44,493 nt of DNA from Chloroflexota bacterium (GTDB lineage Bacteria; Chloroflexota; Anaerolineae; J036; Brachytrichaceae). Each line of letters begins with the position of its first letter. Positions within the stretch are counted from its first letter, which is position 1. This document shows positions 16,383 through 24,400 of this stretch, in pieces. The translations under genes and the position numbers were made by a program. The notes under the pieces were generated by a model. The model was not told the origin of the DNA. It ran no database searches and saw only the letters and a program-made list of their open reading frames with translations. The stretch lies in the NCBI GenBank assembly GCA_023488685.1, contig JAMDDR010000263.1, positions 1-44,493 on the forward strand, written 5' to 3'.

Positions 16383-16928
16383 TCATGTGTGTTGCTTGCC
16401 GTCAGGCATAATAGCCCCGTCCAACTTAGTTGCGATAAGCACGGCATCGGTCAGGTCGGCCCCACTCAAATTTGCCCCATAAAGTTTGGCGTCCATCAAA
16501 TTGGCCTTGGTCAAATTCGTCCCGGTGAGAATCGCATGATCCAATTTGGCGCCAGTCAGGTCACACTGAGTCAAGTTCGCCCCGGCGAGATTGGCTTCCT
16601 GCAGATTCGCCCAGACCAGACGTGCTTCGCTCAAGATGGTCTGGGGACCCGTTAACGTAGCACGACTGAGGTTTGCCCCTGTCAAGCTGGCATCAGTAAG
16701 ATTGGCGCCGGTCAGGTCAGCCTCGCTTAAATCTGCCCCGGTCAGGTTCGCGTGGCTGAGATCGGCGCCTGCCAGATTCGCCTTGCTGAGTTTGGCTGAA
16801 AAAAGACCAGCGCCGCTGAGATTTACACCGCGCAGATCGGCTGCATGAAAGACGGAATAGGCCAGCTTGGTTCCCTGGAAATCACGCCGCCCTGTTGCAT
16901 ACTCTGCAACCAATTCGGTATCGTTCAT
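16383..16928 (-). CDS. Pentapeptide-repeat protein
   Basis: A 181-residue protein built from about 27 tandem pentapeptides of the A(D/N)Lxx kind, for example NLTGADLSEADLTGANLTDA, which fold as a right-handed quadrilateral beta-helix. A short N-terminal stretch (MNDTELVAEYATGRRDFQG) precedes the repeats. One break in phase occurs near residue 92 (TLTGPQTILSEARL). No signal peptide or membrane segment is present, so it is cytoplasmic. The ATG has AGGAG and GAGG upstream. Known members include gyrase-protecting Qnr, MfpA and AlbG proteins, but most are of unknown function and the A(D/N)LxxA pattern here is the common general type. It lies downstream of the NRPS cluster beyond the DUF11 gene, and its 5' leader contains a large inverted-repeat structure. 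Confidence 0.9.
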   Translation of the reverse strand: MNDTELVAEYATGRRDFQGTKLAYSVFHAADLRGVNLSGAGLFSAKLSKANLAGADLSHANLTGADLSEADLTGANLTDASLTGANLSRATLTGPQTILSEARLVWANLQEANLAGANLTQCDLTGAKLDHAILTGTNLTKANLMDAKLYGANLSGADLTDAVLIATKLDGAIMPDGKQHT

Positions 16929-16951
16929 GATTCACCTCTCCTGTTCGCCGT

Positions 16952-17037
16952 GAATGGCGGCTGTCGCTTAAAAAACCGGAGTTGACCCAGTGGCATCACC
17001 GGTTAATCCCACAGGTGGCTACATGCAGCCGCCATTC
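16952..17037 (-). promoter_or_regulatory. Structured leader with terminator-like inner hairpin upstream of the pentapeptide-repeat gene
   Basis: A perfect 12-bp outer stem (GAATGGCGGCTG 16952-16963, complement 17026-17037) encloses 62 bases. On the minus strand the interior has AACCGG (16999-17004) pairing with CCGGTT (16974-16979), followed by a run of T, like a weak intrinsic terminator. The element ends 24 bases before the ATG and just before its ribosome binding site. I could not match it to a riboswitch class by eye. It may be an attenuator or the terminator of the upstream gene. Confidence 0.5.
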
Positions 17038-17067
17038 CAGCGCGACACGATATCTTAATGATCCATG

Positions 17068-17135
17068 GCTTTAGCCGGTCACACTGCCGGATCGAATCCG
17101 CGCTACTGTACCGGCATCGGTCGACCGGCTAAAGC
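17068..17135. other. 13-bp perfect inverted repeat with nested inner stem
   Basis: GCTTTAGCCGGTC (17068-17080) and its exact complement (17123-17135) flank 42 bases that contain a second repeat (TGCCGG / CCGGCA). It lies 70 bases after the stop of the secreted DUF11 gene. A TTTT follows only on the plus strand, where no gene ends. With the element at 16952-17037 it fills most of a 276-base gene-free gap. Possible identities are a structured RNA, a recombination site or a palindromic repeat; none is established. Confidence 0.5.
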
Positions 17136-17204
17136 TTTTACCCCATCATGGTTGGTGCATTGCTTTTATGCGTGCATGGCTTAATGATCAAGCGCACTTG
17201 TGAT

Positions 17205-19211
17205 CTATTGCAGGACGATTGGCATGCGGTACATGCGAGGCTGTCCTGGCAGAAGTTTCACAAAGGTGAAGGGAGTCGTGTGTGTGTTCTCTGACATGAT
17301 CGCAGCAACTACGATTGTGTTCGTCTGCACCTGCAATGTCGTTGTGACCTGGAACTGCAATGTTAGCGGAACCGTCATTCCTGCCCCCACGGCGACATTG
17401 TTCCATACCACCGTGTTGTCCTGGGGTGTGCCGCTGCCGGTGGCACTACCAGGCACATAAGCCAACCCAGTTGGCAGATATACCGAGACGTCAGCGCTCG
17501 TGTCGCTGGCGCCTGTGTTGCGTAGCGCAACCTTGACCGTTGCCGACTGCCCAGACCATAGCGTGCTCGGGGCTACTGTTACGTTCGAACTCAACAGGTT
17601 ATCCGCTAACGGTTCTGCGAGTGGGTCCAGACCGCTTTGGGAGAGCACTGGCTCGTTGGAAAGCTCCCCTGGTTTGTCCGTTGTTGCATAGCTGGTAAGC
17701 ACGATCATCTGGCCGCCACCAGGTGTAATGCTGAGGTTGTAGGTGGAAGCCTGGTAACCATGCACCATGAACAAGAATGTGCCGGCGCGCGGCGTGATGA
17801 AGTTGATGGTATCAGTAGTCGTCGATGGCTGCGTGCTCTTCAGATCCGGCCGCCCGAAACTGCTTGGGTACCAGACATACAGATCCGGGTCGCCACTGAG
17901 CGGTGTGAGTGTGGCGCTGACGCTTACACCCGCCGCGAAGTGGACCAGGTATGGGACCAGCCCGGACTGCGGTACTGACGCTGGTTGCAGCAACAGGCTA
18001 GCGAAGTCCATGGCCTGGCGATCCAGATGAGAGATATTTGACGCAGCATCGGCGACCCACACGCCTACGAAGTGTGTGCCGCTCTCCGCACCCAGTGTCC
18101 AGGGATAGTTGGCCTGGAAGGGCACCCATCCGCTGGTCTGCACGATCTCCCAGTGTGGCAGCGGCGTCGTGACCAGTTGCCACTCGCGCACATTCATGCT
18201 GGTCACTGACACATTGTCTGTCGCGGATATATGCAGGGTCACACTGGTCCCGGTCAATACATCCGACTCGTCGATTTCCACACGCTGCACCGTTGGTGAT
18301 CTGTGATCCATTGGCAGTGGTTTCGGTATCAGCAACACATCCGCCCGGCGCTGCAGCACACCGTTACCGGCTACAGCGATATAAGCATTGTTGGTCACCA
18401 ATGTAGGGAGCCCGACTGTTCCGGATACCACCGCCACGAACACCAACGAGGTCTCACTGTCGGTCGGTACATTCAATGTCCACGTCAGCATCCTGTTCTC
18501 TGCGGCATAATGCGTATCGCCGCCTGTCGCTGAACCAACCACATAGCTCAGCGGTGCCGGCACCACATCCGTCACTGTTACACTGGCATCGGCAGTGCCG
18601 CTATTGATCAACCTAATCGTGTACGTCACCTCTTCACCAGGCGCCAGCGTGCACTGTGAGGCCGCCTTGTACGACCCCATCAAGTTGGGTGCGGACGCCG
18701 GTGGCGACGGGGTTGTTGGCGACAGGGTCACCCGCGCGAAGCGCATGAAGTGCAAGTTCTCCGACATGAAGAGCGCCACGATCGTCACGGACGTGTTGGA
18801 CTGCACTTGCTGAGTTGGCGTGATCTGCAATGTCAGCGGAACAGTGGCGCCCGCGCCCACCGCGACGTCGTTCCACGAGACTGCATTATCCTCATAACTG
18901 CCACCAGTGCTGGCACTGCCGGGCACGTATGCCAGCTCGTTCGGCAGTGCGACGGTAACGTCCACACTTGCGGTGCTGCCACCCGTATTGCGCAGTATGA
19001 CCGTGACCATCGCTGTCTGTCCCGGTCCCAGTGTGTTCGGTGACACTGTGATGCCTGAACTCAATACATCAGACGCATCGTCCGCAGCCAGGCCAACATA
19101 TGTGTTGCTCAATGGAAACAGCAATGCTGCCAGGATCGAAAACCACGTCATCATTCGCCGTATCATCGACCGCTTCTGCGCAGTAGAGCATTGCAGAAAT
19201 GTCGTATTCAC
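17205..19211 (-). CDS. Secreted surface protein with duplicated DUF11-like domains and a PPC domain
   Basis: A 668-residue predicted exported protein. The GTG at 19209-19211 is chosen because AGGAGG lies 7 bases upstream; an earlier TTG has no such site. An N-terminal basic stretch and hydrophobic helix (MMTWFSILAALLFPLS) form a signal or anchor. Then follow a DUF11/CARDB-like repeat (about 45-165), a second DUF11 domain (about 180-290), an Ig-like region, a PPC domain (about 420-525, SGDPDLYVWYP), and a repeat near the C-terminus (about 550-660). That last repeat closely copies the first: both contain LAYVPGSA, then WN(N/D)VAVGAG and VPLTLQ. It ends in YRMPIVLQ. No enzyme active site is visible; a cell-surface adhesion or structural role is likely. 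It follows the thioesterase gene by 81 bases. Confidence 0.8.
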   Translation of the reverse strand: MNTTFLQCSTAQKRSMIRRMMTWFSILAALLFPLSNTYVGLAADDASDVLSSGITVSPNTLGPGQTAMVTVILRNTGGSTASVDVTVALPNELAYVPGSASTGGSYEDNAVSWNDVAVGAGATVPLTLQITPTQQVQSNTSVTIVALFMSENLHFMRFARVTLSPTTPSPPASAPNLMGSYKAASQCTLAPGEEVTYTIRLINSGTADASVTVTDVVPAPLSYVVGSATGGDTHYAAENRMLTWTLNVPTDSETSLVFVAVVSGTVGLPTLVTNNAYIAVAGNGVLQRRADVLLIPKPLPMDHRSPTVQRVEIDESDVLTGTSVTLHISATDNVSVTSMNVREWQLVTTPLPHWEIVQTSGWVPFQANYPWTLGAESGTHFVGVWVADAASNISHLDRQAMDFASLLLQPASVPQSGLVPYLVHFAAGVSVSATLTPLSGDPDLYVWYPSSFGRPDLKSTQPSTTTDTINFITPRAGTFLFMVHGYQASTYNLSITPGGGQMIVLTSYATTDKPGELSNEPVLSQSGLDPLAEPLADNLLSSNVTVAPSTLWSGQSATVKVALRNTGASDTSADVSVYLPTGLAYVPGSATGSGTPQDNTVVWNNVAVGAGMTVPLTLQFQVTTTLQVQTNTIVVAAIMSENTHTTPFTFVKLLPGQPRMYRMPIVLQ

Positions 19212-19292
19212 AAGTATGCCTCCTGTGTCTACCTGACGAATCTTCAAGCCCCCCGCTCGTTGTCGAACGATCAGAACCGAGTGATCTTCTAT

Positions 19293-20129
19293 CTATTCAA
19301 CCCATTCCAACCTCCTGTCCAGATGTGGCAGAGCCTTTGTGAAAGCTGGTCTGCCACATCCAGGCGAATGCCTTTTCACAAGATGATCCAACTCATGCGC
19401 GAGCGACTGGAGCAGGAACGACCGGGCAGTGTTGATGAAGAAATGGTCACCCGGGAGCATGTGCAGCGTGAAAGCATCGGTGGTTTGCTCTCCCCACGCC
19501 TCCAAGCGGGCCCGGCTGATAGAAGCGTCTTGCAGGCTACCGTAGACGGAAATCGGACAATCCAACGGCGGACCAGCACGATAGACGAACGTCTCGGAGA
19601 TGGCGAAGTCCGCCCTCAGGATCGGCAGTATCAATTCTTTCAGTTCCGCGTTCTGGAACACTTCGTCGGGCGTGCCATTCAGGCTGCGCACCTTCTCCAC
19701 GAATTCGGCCTCTGGCAGGTGATGGATGGGTGCTTCGACCTCTGGGGTTTGGGGAGCGCTATGTCCCGAAACGAACAGGCAGACGGGGCACGGGCCGCCG
19801 ATCGCACGCAGGTGCCGCGCGAGTTCAAAGCTCACCAGGGCTCCCAGACTGTGGCCAAAAAGGGCAAATGGCTTGTCCAGGAGTGGGGACAGGGCTTCGG
19901 TCATGGCATGCACCAGTGGCCCGATGCTGGTATAGAGTGGCTGGTTCAGCCGTCTCCCTCGTCCAGGCAGTTCAACGGGGCAGACTTCGACGTATGAAGG
20001 TAGGTCAGTGTGCCATGCAGAGAAAATCGAAGCGTTGCCGCCTGCATATGGGAGGCAAAACAGGCGCAGACTGGCCTGCGGATCAGGTTTGTCGTACGCT
20101 AACCATGTGTTCATCTGCATATTACTCAC
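19293..20129 (-). CDS. Stand-alone thioesterase of the NRPS cluster (GrsT/SrfAD family)
   Basis: A 278-residue alpha/beta hydrolase of the type II thioesterase family. Landmarks are LFCLPYAGGNASIFSAW, VELPGRGRR, S94 in FGHSLGALVSFELARHL, D201 in YGSLQDAS and H229 in PGDHFF, giving an intact Ser-Asp-His triad. The family removes mis-primed acyl groups from carrier-protein phosphopantetheine arms in trans; some members also release products. The GTG at 20127-20129 is preferred because AGGAGG is 5 bases upstream; ATG codons 3 and 5 codons further in are alternatives. It lies 40 bases after the exporter gene. Because no NRPS here has its own TE domain, it is also the only visible candidate for chain release (inference). 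Confidence 0.93.
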   Translation of the reverse strand: MSNMQMNTWLAYDKPDPQASLRLFCLPYAGGNASIFSAWHTDLPSYVEVCPVELPGRGRRLNQPLYTSIGPLVHAMTEALSPLLDKPFALFGHSLGALVSFELARHLRAIGGPCPVCLFVSGHSAPQTPEVEAPIHHLPEAEFVEKVRSLNGTPDEVFQNAELKELILPILRADFAISETFVYRAGPPLDCPISVYGSLQDASISRARLEAWGEQTTDAFTLHMLPGDHFFINTARSFLLQSLAHELDHLVKRHSPGCGRPAFTKALPHLDRRLEWVE

Positions 20130-20169
20130 GCCGGCCTCCTTGCCAGGATGAATCCACGAACGAATGTTG

Positions 20170-21471
20170 CTAGCCCGGCAACACTGCTTGTTTCTCGACT
20201 GAAGGGATGAGCGGTTCAGTTCGCTCGAATGCCAGGAATGCACGGAAACGCGGGCGTAGCGACACGACAATCGATAACAGTGCCATGATGGTTCCGCAGG
20301 TCACATAGATCAGTGGAATGTTTTGATCGACCAGGTCCGTCACCACACCGGTCAGACCCAAGGCGATGGGGCTGAGGCTGCCTGAGATGGTGTTCAACAA
20401 CCCGAACACGCGGCCGCGCATATCGCCAGGCGTGGTGATCTGCAGTAGCGTGGTGATGATGATCGTGACAAAGCCGCTCACACACCCCCCCAGGAAGGCG
20501 AGCGCCACCGCCGCGAGTGGACTGGTCGTCAAACCTAACAGACCATAACCAATCGATTCCAGGATGATGAATACGACCATGAGCCGGCTCCTGTTTTTCC
20601 CGGAGATCCTGATGGAACCAACGAGAATGTAACCGATGATTGAGCCAATGCTGTAAGCTGCCATCAGAAAGCCGTACCAATCCACAGTGGCTTTCAGGTG
20701 GTCCTCTACATAGAAGGGCAATAGCATGATCACCGGCACGGTGAAGAAACTCAACAAGGCCGAAACCAGAACGAGTTCTCTCAAACCGTGTGTGCTCCAA
20801 ACGTAGCGAAACCCTTTGACCAGGTCGTGCCAGAACGTGCGAAGCTGGCCGGTTGCATCGGTTGCGTGTTGAGGCAGTGACTGTGGGATATGAATCATGG
20901 AGACACATGCCGCCGAGAACAGGTAAGTCAGGCTGTTGATCAGGAAAAGTAATGGCGCACCCAGCAGGCGGAACAGAGTGCCTCCAATCCCCTGGCCGAT
21001 CAAAACGGCGGCCTGGACCGAGAGCTGGCTGAGTGAGTTCGCGCCTGCGACATTCTTTTCAGGCACCAAATCGGGTATGGCCGCGGACATCGCGGGGCCA
21101 TAGAATGAGCCGATTGTGTCGCCAAGGATGGAAACAACGACGAGCCAGATCAGGATCACCTCTACGGAGCCAGGGGCAAGAAACATTAGCGCTGCCAGAG
21201 AGAGAATGGAGATGCCGCTAATGGCCTCGCTCAATAAAATGATGCGACGGCGGGAATAGCGATCTGCCCAGGCTCCACCGATAGGGCTCAGAATGATCGC
21301 GGGCAGACTTGCCAGCATGAGAACCATTCCCATCAACGTTGCGGAATCTGTGGCGTGTTTGACCCAGAACAGCATGGCAATATCAAAGGCCTGCGCTCCC
21401 AGGCGACTGACCGACAGGCCCATCCAGAGAAGGACAAAGTGCCGGTTCATCAGTTTGATTTGCTGTGCCAT
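20170..21471 (-). CDS. MFS transporter, probable exporter of the peptide
   Basis: A 433-residue major facilitator protein with about 12 membrane segments. The loop between helices 2 and 3 carries the family motif as GAWADRYSRRRII (about 65-77), and it resembles the MFS_3/EntS-type exporters often found in siderophore and peptide clusters. The ATG is 9 bases after the NRPS-3 stop codon, and the ribosome binding site AGGAGTGAGG overlaps that stop, so it is cotranscribed with and probably translationally coupled to the synthetase. The thioesterase gene follows. A role in exporting the nonribosomal product and in self-protection is inferred from position. Confidence 0.92.
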   Translation of the reverse strand: MAQQIKLMNRHFVLLWMGLSVSRLGAQAFDIAMLFWVKHATDSATLMGMVLMLASLPAIILSPIGGAWADRYSRRRIILLSEAISGISILSLAALMFLAPGSVEVILIWLVVVSILGDTIGSFYGPAMSAAIPDLVPEKNVAGANSLSQLSVQAAVLIGQGIGGTLFRLLGAPLLFLINSLTYLFSAACVSMIHIPQSLPQHATDATGQLRTFWHDLVKGFRYVWSTHGLRELVLVSALLSFFTVPVIMLLPFYVEDHLKATVDWYGFLMAAYSIGSIIGYILVGSIRISGKNRSRLMVVFIILESIGYGLLGLTTSPLAAVALAFLGGCVSGFVTIIITTLLQITTPGDMRGRVFGLLNTISGSLSPIALGLTGVVTDLVDQNIPLIYVTCGTIMALLSIVVSLRPRFRAFLAFERTEPLIPSVEKQAVLPG

Positions 21472-21480
21472 GTTGTTACC

Positions 21481-24400
21481 TCACTCCTGAGATACCCCAA
21501 CGGGCTGGCTGGTCGTTCTCATGTCCGCTCCTGGATGCTCGTTTGTCTGCCCGTTTTGCCGGCTGGTTCCGGTGCCTGTGCTGTCGCAGTGTCGAATGAC
21601 CGCGCGCAGCTCTGCTGCAAAGTCTTCGAGCAAGCGTTCGATGGTCATGCGCTGGTGGATGTTCGTGCTGTAAAGACAACGGAGGCTCAGCTCACCACCT
21701 GTCACGATGGCAACAAGGTTGAGCAGGACCGTACGAATAGCGCCAGGGCTTTGTTCGGCGCCGAATGACTCGTCCGCGATCCGGAAGGGGAACCAATGCG
21801 CCTCTGGTAAATAGTCGAACTGGCCCAGATAGTTGAAATCCACCTCAGGCTGGTGTAACGCGGCCAACTGTCTCTGAGTCTCCTGGTCGCTGCAAAGGTA
21901 ACGCAATAAGCCATAGCCAATCCCATGATTGGGAATGCGATCGAGTTGTGCCTGGATCGAGCCCAATGCCAGGATGGGATCATCGTCGTTGCCAAGTGTT
22001 AGTCGAACCGGGAAGCTGGTCGTGAACCAGCCGATCGTGCGGGACAAATCGGTATCCTCGAAAATGGGTTCGCGCCCGTGTCCCTCCAACTCAAACAGTA
22101 GCGTGGGCTTGCCGGTCCAGTGTGCGAACGCCTTGACCAGCGCCGCCAACAATACGGCATTGATCTGAACACCGTGGGTTGCCGGAACCTGGTGTAAGAG
22201 CACTTCGGTTTCTTCTGCGCTTAACGAGACTGTGACGTGATCCATCGATCCATAGGTGTTAAGCCCGTCCGCGCTGTCGACCGGAATAGCCGGAACTTGC
22301 TGCGAGCCTGTCTCCAACCAATAGCTCAACTCACGCCGGGTCTGTGGCGAATCTGCATACGCCATCAACCGTTGTGACCAGTGTTGGAATGACGTGGTCT
22401 TGGCGGATAACTGCGCTGGCTCGCGATGGCTCAACTGGTAATAGATCGTTTGGAAGTCGTCAAGAAAGATGCGCCACGACACGCCATCGAATACCAGGTG
22501 ATGCAGGATCATAAGCAGTCGCGCCGGTTGCTCCGGGCCCAGGTCGAAGTAGGCCACACGCACGAGCGGCCCGGTGCTCAGATTGAAGCTGCGTTGAAAC
22601 TCTGCCGCGTGTTGTTCAATGGCCCGGTGCTGGTTCTGCGGCGGGATTGATGAGAGATCGACGAATGAAACAGGCAGCGGCTCATCCACGGCGGCGTGAA
22701 ACTGTAGCCATTCCGAGCCCGACTTTGTGAAGCGTAGTCGCAGTGCATCGTGGTGTGCCAACAGACGCATGACCGTTTGTTCCAGCAACGCCATATCGAG
22801 CGGCTGCCAGACCTCGATCAGCATGGAGCTGTTCCAGTGATGCGGGTCAACTGGGTGGCGCTCGAAGAACCAGCGTTGGATAGGCGTCAAAGGCACCTGG
22901 CCCGTGACAATATCCTGTTCGGCATGCAGCGTCGTTGCTGCGGCTGCCGCAGCAACCAAACCCTCGATCGTCGGGTTTTGAATGAACTGCTTGGGGGTGA
23001 TGGTCAGTCCTGCCTGGCGGGCTTTGGCTATGATCTGAATGCTTAGAATGGAATCCCCACCCAGCTCGAAGAAGTTATCGCGCACGCCGACCCGCTCGAC
23101 GCCTAGCACACGTGCCCAGATATCGGCCAAGGTGCGTTCCTCGCTTGTGTGCGGTGCGATGTAGGCCGATTCAAGTTCAGGTCGGGACTGTTCCGGGACG
23201 GGCAGGGCATGCCGGTTGACCTTCCCATTCGGCATTAAGGGCAGCGCGTCCAGCACCACAAATGCCGCCGGCACCATGTACTCCGGCAGCTTTTGCCTCA
23301 GGGCCGCGCGTAACTCACTCACGAGTGTAGGATTGCTGACTTGCGCCGCCTGGCTGGTTGCCCACAGTCCCGCGTCCTTCGGCACGACATACGCGACTAG
23401 GCGCTTGTTGCCAGGTACGCCGGGCATGTCTTCCCGCGCCATAACAGCCGCTTGGCGCACGGTGGCGCACTCGCTCAACGCCGCTTCGATCTCGCCTAGC
23501 TCGATGCGGAAGCCGCGCACCTTCACCTGCTCGTCTGTGCGGCCCAGGAATTCGAGGTTGCCGTCGGGCAGGTAGCGCACGAGGTCGCCGGTCTTGTACA
23601 GCCGAACGCTGGGTTCGCTACTGAATGGATTGGAGATGAACTTCTCAGCGGTCAGTTCGGGGCGATTGAGGTAGCCGCGTGCCAGGCCTTGCCCACCGAC
23701 GTGTAGCTCGCCGGGCACTCCGACCGGGGCAAGTTGCAGATGGCGATCCAGCACATAGATCTGTGCGTTAGCAATCGGGCGGCCGATCGGTACTCGTGCA
23801 CGTGTTTCGCCGGGTGGAATCGGGTATGCACTGCACCACACCGCGCACTCGGTCGGGCCATATTCGTTATACAGAGATGTGCCGGGCAGCACACGGTAAT
23901 GGTGTTCGATCAGGTCCTTGGGGCAGGCTTCGGCCGCGACGATGGTGGTGTGCAGTGACGCCAGTTGCCCGGGTTGCGCGTGCGCCAACAGCAGGCTATA
24001 GAACGATGGGAGACTGATGACGTGCGTGACCCGGTGGCGGGCAATCAGGCCAGCGAGCTGCAAGACATCCCGCTCGGCGTTGTGCGGAGGAAGGATGAGC
24101 GTTCCGCCTTCACACAATGTTCCGAAGATACCGGCCACCGAGCTATCAAATGCAAACGACGACAGCAACAGGAAGCGCTCCATAGGCGCCGAGTAGTACA
24201 GTTTGCGGGCGTGGATGGAGTGGACCAGGTTCTGGTGCGTGATCAGCACTCCCTTCGGTTTGCCGGTTGAACCGGACGTGTAGATCACGTACGCCAGGTG
24301 CTCGGGCGTAGCCTGATTGGCGACATTGTCCTCGGAATATTGGCTGATCAGGCCCCAATCGTCATCCAGATAGATGGGCTTTGCCTCATCCAGCGACAGA

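Noticed and set aside
16952..17037. Cobalamin, c-di-GMP-I or TPP riboswitch
   Set aside because: Short similarities such as GCCACTG were seen, but the diagnostic conserved blocks of these classes are absent.
17068..17135. Integron attC site or tRNA-like element
   Set aside because: No GTTRRRY-type core sites flank the repeat, and the GATTCGAATCC-like stretch lacks the other arms of a tRNA.
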